A DNA stretch of 21,483 nucleotides from Chara braunii (GCA_003427395.1 BFEA01000121.1:874208-895690); one strand, 5' to 3'. Numbered from the stretch's first letter, positions 9,125 to 17,998 are shown. Numbers and translations are program-made. Notes: a model not told the origin generated them from the letters alone.

Positions 9125-9505
9125 GTTCCTTTTTCTGTACCAGGGTAAAAGAGGCTTGATGACGTATAGCGTCTAGACACAGTCGAGTTCAGGGTATCTA
9201 TACTAATCTTCCCGGTTGAGGATCCACCACTCAAACCAGAGTAGCCAACTCGCATTCAAGGTTTTCAACATCTGTTCTCTGCAGGACTATCAGTGGACTA
9301 TTAAAAGTACCAGACCGATTATTGATTATCTGACCATGCAGTATGTCCACTCACATGTGGCAAAGGTTCGACTGGAGCACGGTTGATTGCTGCTAGTTTC
9401 ACAACCCCCTTTGACGGAGTTCTACTTTTACCCCTCAACTAGGTGGCTAGCTTTCTGCAGACCCACCACTTTTCGCTTGATATGACACTCAACAGTTATT
9501 TCCTT

Positions 9506-10028
9506 CAACAGAAAAATTCCCATGAGAAATGAAAGTTGAAAAAACATTCCATAAAAAAAAAATCCTTCATATTTATAAATTATCATTTCAATGTTTGTCC
9601 AATTCTAAAATTTCCAATTCAATTTGATAAGTTCCCGTCTAATTATGAGTTTTCCCTTTCAACTACATTTATTTGTTCAAGATGGAATGAAAGTCTGGAC
9701 GAGTTTATGAAATGTTTTAATTAGATTTACATTCTACTTACAACAAATATCGTGTAATTTAGATTGGATTAACCTATTTATGAATGAAAATCCTTACTTA
9801 GAATGACAGTCCAATTAAAATATTTCATGAACTCATCCAGACTTTCATTCCATCTCTAGCATGCAGTTCAAATAAGAAGGGATACCCCATTCTTGGAAGG
9901 AAAGTTTTCAAGTAAGTCGAAAAATTTTAAAATTGGAATGACATTGTTTAAGATGGAATGAAAATTTGAAATTTAAAATGTAATTTTACTTTAGAATGAT
10001 TATTTAATTCTGGGAAATTTTTCTGTTG
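9506..10028. mobile_element. AT-rich foldback element (523 bp) with terminal inverted repeats
   Basis: The ends match in inverted orientation: CAACAGAAAAATTCCCA at 9506 and, from the other end, CAACAGAAAAATTTCCCA. Inside is a strong hairpin: 9681-9722 pairs with 9815-9856 with about three mismatches, and weaker pairing extends toward the loop. The word AGATGGAATGAAA occurs at 9681, inverted at 9844-9856 and again near 9951. No ORF for a transposase is present, so it is non-autonomous. No clear target-site duplication was found. Confidence 0.65.
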
Positions 10029-10785
10029 TTGCTAGGCCCCGTCCTAATTTTGAGCAATTTCCATAGGTGCCTTTGAGTATTAGCTCTAAACCACGAATAG
10101 AAAAATTGAAGCAGAATAATTAAAAGAAAATATTCACAGAGGGCAGCACCTACTGGCTAAAAGAATGGTGACGCAGGCTCCGAGACCTTAGTGGCAATTG
10201 GAGGTCCCTTTCTAGCCAACCACTTCAATTACACCACCTTCTCTTAGCCGATAACCTGTTCGGACCCGTTCCAGCCACTTCAATTACACCACCTTGTCTT
10301 AGCCGAGAACCTGTTCGGACCCGTTCCACTACTCAGTTCCTGCAGAGAGGCTGGGGGAGTTTAGCCATGCAATTTCGTAACTGATGTAAATTTTCAAACA
10401 AGCTCAGCTTTTAAGAGCTTCTTCTCGTTTCCATTTCTCATGACAGACCTCCCTTAACCACTAATCGAGATGGACATTATAACATATTCCCTCCAGTACA
10501 ATGACACCTGTACATTATCCATTCATCACTTAGAAGTTACCTCGAGTTCGTACTTTCCCCGGGAGTTGCCAGAGTAATCCTTGCTTACATGACCCATAGG
10601 CAACGAAAAAAAACCTCGGGGGATTGCAGGGTTTGAGCAACGTTAGGGTCGTTGGAGCAACATTTTAAAACACGTTCTTGCCACTAGCAATGTCACATGG
10701 TTTGAGCAACACTAGCCTAACAATGTTGTTCGAACTTCAATGTTTCTCACCCCGTATCATAACGTTGGGACAACGTACTACAATA
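10029..10785. other. Unassigned region before the gap, with 55-bp direct duplication
   Basis: No gene. A 55-bp sequence beginning near CACTTCAATTACACCACCTT occurs twice in tandem (10219-10273 and 10274-10328) with about four differences. From 10630 to the gap the word GAGCAAC recurs, which may be the edge of another repeat. Confidence 0.6.
10219..10328. repeat. 55-bp tandem duplication
   Basis: There are two head-to-tail copies. Each contains ACACCACCTT, TTAGCCGA and CCTGTTCGGACCCGTTCC. The few differences indicate a fairly recent event. Confidence 0.9.
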
Positions 10786-11435
10786 NNNNNNNNNNNNNNN
10801 NNNNNNNNNNNNNNNNNNNNNNNNNNNNNNNNNNNNNNNNNNNNNNNNNNNNNNNNNNNNNNNNNNNNNNNNNNNNNNNNNNNNNNNNNNNNNNNNNNNN
10901 NNNNNNNNNNNNNNNNNNNNNNNNNNNNNNNNNNNNNNNNNNNNNNNNNNNNNNNNNNNNNNNNNNNNNNNNNNNNNNNNNNNNNNNNNNNNNNNNNNNN
11001 NNNNNNNNNNNNNNNNNNNNNNNNNNNNNNNNNNNNNNNNNNNNNNNNNNNNNNNNNNNNNNNNNNNNNNNNNNNNNNNNNNNNNNNNNNNNNNNNNNNN
11101 NNNNNNNNNNNNNNNNNNNNNNNNNNNNNNNNNNNNNNNNNNNNNNNNNNNNNNNNNNNNNNNNNNNNNNNNNNNNNNNNNNNNNNNNNNNNNNNNNNNN
11201 NNNNNNNNNNNNNNNNNNNNNNNNNNNNNNNNNNNNNNNNNNNNNNNNNNNNNNNNNNNNNNNNNNNNNNNNNNNNNNNNNNNNNNNNNNNNNNNNNNNN
11301 NNNNNNNNNNNNNNNNNNNNNNNNNNNNNNNNNNNNNNNNNNNNNNNNNNNNNNNNNNNNNNNNNNNNNNNNNNNNNNNNNNNNNNNNNNNNNNNNNNNN
11401 NNNNNNNNNNNNNNNNNNNNNNNNNNNNNNNNNNN
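10786..11435. other. Assembly gap (650 N)
   Basis: Unbroken run of N. Nothing can be said about its content. Any ORF spanning it is an artefact. Confidence 0.99.
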
Positions 11436-11459
11436 TGGGAAGGAACGACAGGGATATCC

Positions 11460-11827
11460 ATCGGCCTAGCTCTTTTGGTAAGACACGCAAATGGCATTCA
11501 GGAGGTCTTGGGTACAATCCCCACTGGCCTCAGCTAAGGTGAACTGAAGTTCTTCGTGGCCACGACCGAGAGATAACCCATTGGTCCCGCCAATTAGCAT
11601 TAAAAAGCAGTCTCTGCTGATGTTCATAGGTGGACGGGTAATCAGGGAGGCACAACGACTGGAGAGTGGCCGCTGCCCCCCCAAAAGGGGTTCCCTGAAG
11701 ACAATAAGGCCACCATCGGCTGAAAACGCCACCCAGTGTCAGATTAGACACAAGATTGAATTTCCATGGGCTGGTTAGTCCGAAGACCTTAGGGAACGAG
11801 ATTACCCTTTATAACAAAAAAAAAAAA
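11460..11827 (+). mobile_element. tRNA-derived SINE, plus-strand copy
   Basis: The head has a pol III box A-like TAGCTCTTTTGGTAAGA (11467-11483) and a box B-like GGTACAATCCC (11511-11521), the spacing of a tRNA-derived promoter. An unrelated body of about 290 bases follows, ending in an A-rich tail (11816-11827). A second copy lies on the minus strand at 18871-19280 with the same head, body words (AAAAAGCAGTCTCTGCTGATG, TCAGATTAGACACAA, GGCTGGTTAGTCCGA) and tail. By eye the copies are about 80% identical. The head begins 25 bases after the gap, so flanking duplications on that side cannot be judged. Confidence 0.85.
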
Positions 11828-12242
11828 GCGAAAAGAAAGGTACGGTATGCTATGTTTCGAGCCTGGCGGTCCGGGCCAGATCGTACCTATTGAATGACAT
11901 GGTCGCGCAGCGCACCCGGACGGCCCACAGGGCCGACCACCGCGATTTGAATTAGCGGTGGGTTTCTGCGCATTTGGGCCCCATATCGGCCTCCTACGCG
12001 CGTAACGGGAAAAAAAAAAAACGGTGCACAATTTTTTTTCCCGCTGTCGCTGTGCCGTCCGGTTGACGTGGTTGCCTTTTCTTCAGACTACCCTCTCGCC
12101 GACGTCCTGCCTCCACAGTTTCGTCCCCTTCGTCGCCATGCCCTACCCATTCGTTGCTGCTCCTTGCCCTTCGTCAGTATGCCCTGCCCTCCAGCCCACG
12201 TCCTTCCGTTTTGTCGCAACACCGGATGCGCCCAGGTGAGTT
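11828..12242. other. GC-rich stretch with A/T hairpin
   Basis: No gene supported. At 12006-12043 CGGGAAAAAAAA pairs with TTTTTTTTCCCG across a short loop. A consensus-like splice donor CAG-GTGAGT lies at 12233-12241, just before the duplicated segment, but no exon can be assigned to it. Confidence 0.5.
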
Positions 12243-12378
12243 GGTCATACTCCTGTTGCTCTTTTCCTCCTCTTACTCCTTTCCTCCTCCTCCTCCTCTT
12301 CCTCTCCTTCTCTTCCTCTCCTCCTCTTCCTCCTCCTTTTCTTCCTCGTCTTCATCCGCCACCATTTCTTCGTCTCCT

Positions 12379-12379
<1 letters not shown>

Positions 12380-12453
<74 letters not shown>

Positions 12454-12454
12454 N

Positions 12455-12522
<68 letters not shown>
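12380..12522. repeat. (GA)n microsatellite
   Basis: A nearly pure array with one undetermined base at 12454. Confidence 0.99.
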
Positions 12523-12524
<2 letters not shown>

Positions 12525-12823
12525 AACGTGCTCATGCTCCCGACTTTTTTTTTTTATACACGCAGTTAGATTTCGTTGTGGAGCGTGTCGTTTTTTTTTT
12601 TTTTTTTTTGGGAGTCGTGATTAGGTTTCGCCGGGGGGGGGTCGGTGTCTAGATTTCTCACCGTTCGTTTTCATGATCCTTTGTCTGCCGTCTTTGTTCT
12701 TTTTCCTGTCATTTTTGTTGTTTTCCGTTGTTCTTTTTCGTTGTTTTAGCGTTGTATCTTTCCATGTTCTAGCGGAAGATTCATTCTCATTCGTACATTT
12801 TGAGAGTGGTGCGGACAGGGCCG

Positions 12824-12908
<85 letters not shown>

Positions 12909-12920
12909 TCTCTCTCTCTC
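12824..12920. repeat. (CT)n microsatellite
   Basis: A slightly interrupted CT array. It is the reverse complement in composition of the GA array at 12380-12522, so the two bound the core as an inverted simple repeat. Confidence 0.98.
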
Positions 12921-13080
12921 TGTGTGTGACAGACACACAGAGAACGGGTCGGCACACTTCACGTGCGTTGTTCTTGACAGGTCCGTTGTCTCTCTCTCTC
13001 TCTCTCTCCTCCCTCCGTCCCTCCCCATCTGTCTCATTCTTTGGGCGTCATTGCGGTCAGATGCATCCCTCCTCTCTGTG

Positions 13081-13660
13081 TATGACAGACACACACAGAG
13101 AACCCGTCGGCGCACTTCACGTGCGTTGTTCTGGTGATCGGCATGGTCCCAATACATTCGTCATGTTTTTCCCCTTTTTTCCCCTTTTTTTTCGCTTTTT
13201 TTCCCCCCTCTCATACTAATGAAGCTTCTCTGAATCGTTCCAGATGTGACGAAAGTCCCGAAGGACATCTTCTGTTTTTCTTTTTTCCATACAACTTAGA
13301 CGTCCATGTGGGTTAGATGTGTCCATTTCTACAGGTTGAGTGTGAGGCAGTGGGCCATTCTGAAGGGCAGGGGATACTCATTTCTTTTTCGATCGAACTT
13401 AGACGTAAATGTGGTTAGATGCGTCCATTTTTTACAAGTTGTAAGGTAGTTTGAGTATGCCGTTCACCCAGTCATGGCATTTGATTTCCAACAGAATGCA
13501 GGGTCGACGCTTTTGACCTCTAATTTTAATCGTCCTGGTCACAATCGACCTTTTTTCTCTCTCTCCTTCAACGACAAGGAAAGTCTGTGAACTTCGTATA
13601 AAAAAATTAAAAAATCCTAATTTTCAAAATAAAAAAGCAAAAAGAAACTAAGCTTCCGGG
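13081..13660. other. Spacer between the duplicated segments, with a ~50-bp direct repeat
   Basis: No gene. The sequence AACTTAGACGT...GGTTAGATG.GTCCATTT occurs at 13293-13350 and again at 13396-13450. The first 50 bases repeat the CACGTG piece of copy 1. Confidence 0.7.
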
Positions 13661-13700
13661 CCCGCCTGCTGCACCACAGTTGGAGATGGTTCCTTCGGTT

Positions 13701-13705
13701 TCATT

Positions 13706-13757
<52 letters not shown>

Positions 13758-13773
13758 CCACCATCATCATAAC

Positions 13774-13803
<30 letters not shown>
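13701..13803. repeat. (ATC)n microsatellite
   Basis: A trinucleotide array with a few interruptions. On the opposite strand it gives a spurious poly-Met ORF. Confidence 0.98.
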
Positions 13804-13804
<1 letters not shown>

Positions 13805-13860
13805 TCGTGATCATCATCAATATAAATCTCCGATATCATCATCATCTCTCTCTCTCTGGT

Positions 13861-13996
13861 GGTCATACTCCTATTGCTCATTTCCTCCTCTTACTCCTTT
13901 CCTCCTCCTCCTCCTCTTCCTCTCCTCCTCTTCCTCCTCCTTTTCTTCCTCGTCTTCATCCTCCACCATTTCTTCGTCTCCCTTTACTCTTCTCTT

Positions 13997-14056
<60 letters not shown>

Positions 14057-14368
14057 GAGAGTAGACGTGCTCATGCTCCCGACTTTTTTTTTTTTTATAC
14101 ACGCACTTAGATTTCGTGGGGGAGCGTGTCGTTTTTTGTTTTTTGTTTTTTTGGGAGTTGTGATTAGGTTTCGTCTGGGAGCGGTCGGTGTCTAGATTTC
14201 TCACCGTTCGTTTTCATCATCCTTTGTCTGCCGTTTTTGTTCTTTTTCCTGTCGTTTTTGTTGTTTTCCGTTGTTCTTTTTCGTTGTTTTAGCGTTGCAT
14301 CTTTCCATGTTCTAGCGGAAGATTCGTTCTCATTTGTACATTTTGAGAGTGGTGCGGACAAGGCCGTC

Positions 14369-14419
<51 letters not shown>

Positions 14420-14476
14420 TGACAGACACACAAAGAACGGGTCGGTGCACTTCACGTGCGTTGTTCTGGATAGGCC

Positions 14477-14516
<40 letters not shown>

Positions 14517-14580
14517 CCTCTCTCCATCCCCATCTCTCTCATTCTGTGGACGTCATTGCGGTCAGATGCATCCCTCTCTC
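13861..14580. repeat. Segmental duplication, copy 2
   Basis: Same layout and orientation as 12243-13080, with shorter arrays: (GA)n at 13996-14061, (CT)n at 14370-14415, 14480-14513 and 14572-14650. The core at 14062-14369 has about twenty differences from copy 1. The CTCC-rich leader is almost identical to that of copy 1. Confidence 0.9.
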
Positions 14581-14590
14581 TCCCTCTCTT

Positions 14591-14650
<60 letters not shown>
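14572..14650. repeat. (CT)n microsatellite
   Basis: A CT array with two short interruptions, directly after the GGTCAGATGCATCCCT end of duplication copy 2. Imperfect ATCATC words follow. Confidence 0.97.
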
Positions 14651-14653
<3 letters not shown>

Positions 14654-14760
14654 GTACATCATTATCATCCATCTACGATATCATTATCATCCATCTACGT
14701 CATAATCATCAACTCATCATCACAAAAATGGCGATATTTGCTCGTTTCTACCACCATGCC

Positions 14761-14857
14761 CATCATCATCATCATTATCATCTTCATCATCCTCATCATC
14801 CTCATCCTCATCATCCTCATCCTCATCATCCTCATCGTCATCATCATCATCATCATT
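14761..14857. repeat. (CAT)n / CATCCT array
   Basis: Mixed CAT and CCT triplets. On the minus strand it encodes an Asp/Glu-rich run inside an ORF at 15148-14720, which looks incidental. Confidence 0.95.
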
Positions 14858-14859
14858 AG

Positions 14860-15350
14860 TGTCGTTGTAGAAATCGCCAGACACGTCTCGATCGCTCATG
14901 AGATCTCTCTCATCATTGAAAAGAAATGACGCGAACGACAAAGGAAGCCATTGAAAAACGAAAGCCTTGCTTGCTTGCTTGCTCGCTTGTTGACGCCATC
15001 GCTTTGTGAATGGATCCGACAATGGACAATTTTTTTTTTTTTTTTTCTTTCCCCCCCCACCCCTTTTTTTTATCCTTATCCAAATGGATAATCTTGTCCC
15101 CTTGTGATCAGTTCTTGTACTTTTAAATATTATACAATTAAAAAACAATTTATGAACTTATAGTATTAAGTTATTATCTAAGCTACCTGCCGGGCAGCCC
15201 GGGTCACCCTGTTTTCCCGGGCAGCCCGACAGTACAAGTACAAGGGAAGGTCCCCCCCCCCCAAAAAAAAAACAAAAAATAAAAATGATGTTATGCAGAA
15301 AAATAAACTGAACAACTTTTGCCTTAGGGTCACATCGAAATTATTTACCA
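14860..15350. other. Unassigned region with GC-rich repeated 11-mer
   Basis: No gene. CGGGCAGCCCG occurs at 15191-15201 and 15218-15228, each nearly palindromic, so the stretch could fold. Homopolymer runs (T at 15030-15047, C then A at 15252-15272) follow or precede. GCTT repeats occur at 14967-14988. Confidence 0.5.
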
Positions 15351-15354
15351 AACT

Positions 15355-15422
15355 TATATATATATATATTACATATATATATTACATATATATATTACAT
15401 ATATATAATATATATATATATA
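15355..15422. repeat. AT-rich tandem repeat (TTACATATATATA)
   Basis: Thirteen-base units of TTACATATATATA occur three times inside a longer TA array. Confidence 0.9.
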
Positions 15423-15536
15423 AATGTATAAACCGTTTTGTTTTTTCAAGTACGTTTTTACATTTGTCGTATAATCATAAAGCCTTACAATTTTTCTTCC
15501 GTACATGGCGGGTGTCCTCAAGCGATCCGTGGAGCG

Positions 15537-15764
15537 ATGGCATGGACATAGTGGTTTTTCCCGAATAGAAAATTCATTTCCTCCACCATGTCTCAACCGC
15601 TTATCCATGACATGGACATACTTTCTTTTCTCGAATAGGGAAGTGATTTCCTCCACCATGTCTCAACCACTCATGTGCCAACCACTTATCCATGGCATGG
15701 ACATAGTTTCTTTTCTCGAATACGAAAGTGATTTCCTCCACCATGTCTCAACTACTGATTGCCA
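15537..15764. repeat. Three tandem copies of a ~72-bp unit
   Basis: Units start at 15537, 15607 and 15692. Each carries CATGGACATA, a CCGAATA or TCGAATA word, and TTTCCTCCACCATGTCTCAAC. The middle unit has a ~13-base insertion that repeats CCACTYAT. The junctions contain the palindrome TCCATGRCATGGA. Confidence 0.9.
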
Positions 15765-15799
15765 GCTGAGCGACTCAGTTGTCGCATATGAATAGACCC

Positions 15800-15938
15800 T
15801 GGAAATTTATAGATCATTTCGATCTATAGCTCCTATAGCTGCTATAACTCATAGTATAGTTTTCATAACTCCTATAGCTTCTACCGCTTGTATACGGTAG
15901 ACACAAACTCCCAAGAAAGTGAAAGACAAAAACGGGCT
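15800..15938. repeat. Degenerate CTATAGCT-type repeats upstream of U6 copy
   Basis: TCTATAGCTCCTATAGCTGC and related words recur up to about 15890. The same vocabulary (CTATAGCTTCTA, GCTTGTAT) makes up the array at 17745-17925. No TATA box or plant U6 upstream element is present at the expected distance from the U6 copy. Confidence 0.6.
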
Positions 15939-15956
15939 GTACTTCGGGACATCCGT

Positions 15957-15988
<32 letters not shown>

Positions 15989-16063
15989 GGCCCCTGTGCA
16001 AGGATGACATGCATAAATCGAGAAATGGTCCAGATGAAAAAAAAAAAAAAAAAAAAAAAAAAA
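15939..16063 (+). pseudogene. U6 snRNA retropseudogene with poly(A) tail
   Basis: Bases 15939-16036 cover almost the whole spliceosomal U6 snRNA. They include AAAATTGGAACGATACAGAG, the ACAGAG box, the AGC triad region (GATTAGCATGG) and a plant-type 3' end (AAATCGAGAAATGGTCC). The 5' stem is shortened by two bases. CpG sites expected in U6 are changed to TpG at CTGTGCAAGG and ACATGC. In place of the T-run that ends a pol III U6 gene there are 27 As (16037-16063), and no U6 promoter precedes it. This is a processed copy inserted by poly(A)-priming retroposition, not a working gene. A clear target-site duplication was not identified. Confidence 0.93.
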
Positions 16064-16429
16064 GGGAATCTCATACTGTAGCTGTAAGGGTCATTGCATG
16101 GTTATGAAAAATGTCATATGGGGATATAAAAGGGTGTTCATTAAGTGTCTGTCAATTGTCAGACAGGGTAGCAAATTAGCCGGCAGCAGATGTTCCCCGC
16201 CGACTGGTTGGAGGACCACTGTCCTTCTGCACATGCCCTGAATAATACCCAGAAACAGCTAAGAAAGCGATGTGTGCGGGTGTTTTTTTTTTTTTTTTTT
16301 TTTCTTTCTTTCCGGGAATGGCTCTCAGGAGGGGGGTTATTGGGAAACTAATTAAGGAGAGTAGCTTCAAAGAGGGGACGTCTCTTTTCAATCGGGCCGC
16401 ATGAGGTGGTAGGGGATCCCTATTAAGCA
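16064..16429. other. Unassigned stretch with TATA-like word and near-palindrome
   Basis: GGATATAAAAGG lies near 16121, followed by TGTCTGTCAATTGTCAGACA (16147-16166), a near-perfect palindrome. A T-run at 16282-16302 could be the tail of a minus-strand retroposon covering about 16430-16300, but I cannot identify its body. Confidence 0.4.
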
Positions 16430-16556
16430 CAGACATATAACTAGTAGGCTATGAGCTGCATGACCCTAAGTTCAATTGTCAGCGTGGGACTTGCATACTA
16501 TCCTCTCAGTGCGGAAATAGGATAGCCTCCCTCAAAGGTTAAAAAAAAGAAAAAGA
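16430..16556 (+). mobile_element. Possible short tRNA-related SINE
   Basis: A box A-like TATAACTAGTAGGCTA, then a box B-like AAGTTCAATTGT, are followed about 60 bases later by an A-rich tail (AAAAAAAAGAAAAAG). Neither box matches the consensus well and no second copy is in the window, so this is a weak call. Confidence 0.3.
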
Positions 16557-16639
16557 GAAGGTCTCCCAGTCTGACACTGACACATGCTGACTTATTGGCC
16601 TCAGCGTCTGACTATGACATTCTTGTTTCGGCATCGGCA

Positions 16640-16882
16640 TTTTCAATGCTGTTTCTTGAATACTGGCTGGTTGAGTATGTGCCTAGAAGACTGGTGTCCC
16701 TTGTGTTTAGTAAAATTGTGCAGTAGCTCGTATCCCAACTCGTACTTCACTTCATGCATCGACTCTTCTCGTGGGAATTTTGTTTCGTCCCGACGAACAT
16801 TTCCCGATGAACATTTCTGTCGGGATGATGTGTCATCATGGCAATGGTTGACATGCTGAACTGGTTGTCTGCCTTTTTTTTT
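16640..16882. repeat. Duplicated module R1 (empty site for MITE)
   Basis: It contains TTTCTTGAATACTGGCTG, AGAAGACTGGTGTCCCTTGT, GTTTAGTAAAAYTGTG, TGCATCGACT and finally ATGGTTGACATGCTGAACT followed by a T-run (16874-16885). The same order recurs at 16915-17515. The piece CCCGACGAACATTTCCCGAT with its inverted partner CTGTCGGGA forms a small hairpin just before the end. Confidence 0.75.
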
Positions 16883-16966
16883 TTTCCATTCATTTTCTGT
16901 GAATAATGAACATGTAAAATATTGTTTCTTGGATATTTGCTGCCAGAGTCTGGGTCCAGAAGACTA

Positions 16967-17071
16967 TTGTCTTCCCCCAAGCGCAACACACCCTCATTTT
17001 GACTATATGGGACCCGAAAGGTAGGTTGTATGCATTCATAATCAGGGTGCGTTGTGTGCGGGGGAAACCAG
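16967..17071. mobile_element. 105-bp MITE with TA target duplication
   Basis: The ends are imperfect inverted repeats of about 35 bases: TTGTCTTCCCCC...CAACACACCCT at the left and, inverted from the right, CTGGTTTCCCCC...CAACGCACCCT. The dinucleotide TA flanks it on both sides (16965-16966 and 17072-17073). The paralogous module at 16640 reads AGAAGACTGGTGTCCC, and removing the element with one TA leaves AGAAGACTAGTGTCCC, a single difference. This is strong evidence for insertion. TA duplication suggests mobilisation by a Tc1/mariner-type transposase. Confidence 0.8.
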
Positions 17072-17191
17072 TAGTGTCCCTTGTGTTTAGTAAAACTGTG
17101 TGGTAGCTTGTGTCCTAATTGATACTGTCTCCCGTGCATCGACTTCTTGGGCAAACTTTGTTATTTGGTGTCAAAAGTATTTGCCGCTACG

Positions 17192-17211
17192 GTCTTCACC
17201 CGAATAGAACG
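17192..17211. repeat. Solo left arm of hairpin family
   Basis: GTCTTCACCCGAATAGAACG matches the arms of the complete hairpins at 17330-17428 and 18602-18702. The bases after it (TTTGGAGCAACTTTCAGTCC) match the 17330 copy's interior. The right arm seems to be replaced by the next module sub-repeat. Confidence 0.75.
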
Positions 17212-17329
17212 CCTGGTCATTATAGTTGTATTTGGAGCAACTTTCAGTCCACATGCAGTCCCTCATGCATCGACGTCTTGGGTGAACTTCGTCAGTTGGT
17301 GTGTCTAAGTACTTCGCCCCTACCGCCGT

Positions 17330-17428
17330 CACCCAAATAAAACGCCCGGTCAATATAGCTATATTTGGAGCAACTTTCAGTCCACATGCAGTGATAAATT
17401 GATAATGACTGGACGTTCTATTTGGGTG
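17330..17428. repeat. ~99-bp hairpin element, copy 1
   Basis: The 22-base arms at 17330-17351 and 17407-17428 are inverted repeats with three differences (CACCCAAATARAACG core). The interior is about 55 bases. The copy sits inside module R2. Confidence 0.8.
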
Positions 17429-17586
17429 AAGAAGATGGTCGGATGGACGGACTTTCATGTGGATGGTTGACATGCTGAACTCTTTNTTTTTTTTTTTTTT
17501 TTTTTTTTTTTTTTTCGTAACAAATAGCATGCTTTATTATGTTTGTCTGGTTAATACAGAGTAATCGTACATCGACGGAATTTGCA

Positions 17587-17638
17587 ATGCACAAAGTGCG
17601 GGCTTTGTGCACTGAGTTTTTTTTTTTTTTTTTTTTTT
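17587..17638. repeat. Perfect 10-bp stem-loop followed by T-run
   Basis: ATGCACAAAG (17586-17595) and CTTTGTGCAC are complementary over nine to ten bases with a six-base loop; a T-run begins at 17619. In a eukaryotic repeat region this is unlikely to be a bacterial-type terminator. Its role is unknown. Confidence 0.5.
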
Positions 17639-17744
17639 GGTCGATCTACGACCACTCCGTTTGAGTGCATTGCGGGTTTCGTTAATCTACGACAAACTGT
17701 GAACTAGGTCGAGTGCAAAATTAAAATTAGAGTTCAACATCAAT

Positions 17745-17923
17745 GTCTATAGCTTCTACAACTTGTATTGCTTCTGAACCTGTAGACGTACAAATATAGC
17801 TCCTATAAAAGTATACAGCTTGACTTGAAGAAGGAACCTGTAGATCTATAGCTTCTATAGCTTGCATAGTTTTAGAACCTGTAGATCTGTACCTTCTATA
17901 GCTTGTATAGCATAGCTTCAAAG

Positions 17924-17925
<2 letters not shown>
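17745..17925. repeat. Degenerate 40-58-bp tandem repeat (CTATAGCTTCTA family)
   Basis: About four units of unequal length. Each has TATAGCTYCTA, a GCTTG-type word and GAACCTGTAGA. The last unit runs directly into the GT microsatellite. Related to the words at 15800-15890. Confidence 0.75.

Positions 17926-17996
<71 letters not shown>
17926..17996. repeat. (GT)n microsatellite
   Basis: Pure GT array of about 35 repeats. Confidence 0.99.

Positions 17997-17998
<2 letters not shown>

Larger units (their letters stand above)
12243..13080. repeat. Segmental duplication, copy 1
   Basis: The order is a CTCC-rich pyrimidine tract, (GA)n at 12380-12522, a ~300-base core beginning CGTGCTCATGCTCCCGAC, (CT)n at 12824-12920, a ~65-base piece with ACTTCACGTGCGTTGTTCT, short (CT)n, and a piece ending GCGGTCAGATGCATCCCT. 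It matches 13861-14580 in the same orientation with roughly 93% identity in the core. A third copy of the CACGTG-containing piece follows at 13083-13133. Confidence 0.9.
16915..17515. repeat. Duplicated module R2 (carries MITE and hairpin elements)
   Basis: This is the second copy of the 16640-16882 module. It is longer because it carries a 105-bp MITE (16967-17071) and two copies of a ~135-bp sub-repeat (around 17136 and 17268). The sub-repeats hold CATCGACKTCTTGGG, TTCACCCGAATAGAACG-type words and TTTGGAGCAACTTTCAGTCC. It ends with the same ATGGTTGACATGCTGAACT and T-run, including one undetermined base. Confidence 0.7.

Noticed and set aside
11461-11535. Genuine tRNA gene
   Set aside because: Box A and B are present but the acceptor and anticodon stems do not pair convincingly. 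The second copy shares a long non-tRNA body and A-tail, so it is a SINE head.
10678-11537. Long ORFs of 239-265 codons across 10678-11537
   Set aside because: They consist almost entirely of N; the open frame is an artefact of the gap.
12233-12241. Splice donor CAG-GTGAGT
   Set aside because: Good consensus match, but no recognisable exon upstream and no matching acceptor; single sites occur by chance.
12068-14929. Many ORFs rich in Leu-Ser, Arg-Glu, His or Met
   Set aside because: They are translations of CT/GA and ATC microsatellites, open in several frames on both strands, with no domain content.
14720-15148. 142-codon ORF with an Asp/Glu-rich run
   Set aside because: The acidic run is the antisense of the CAT array, and the rest includes Lys and Gly runs from homopolymers.
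15939-16036. Functional U6 gene
   Set aside because: There is no TATA or upstream element at the expected spacing, the pol III T-terminator is absent, and a poly(A) tail is present instead.
17586-17640. Rho-independent terminator
   Set aside because: The stem-loop plus T-run resembles one, but the surroundings are eukaryotic repeats with many T-runs and no gene ends here.
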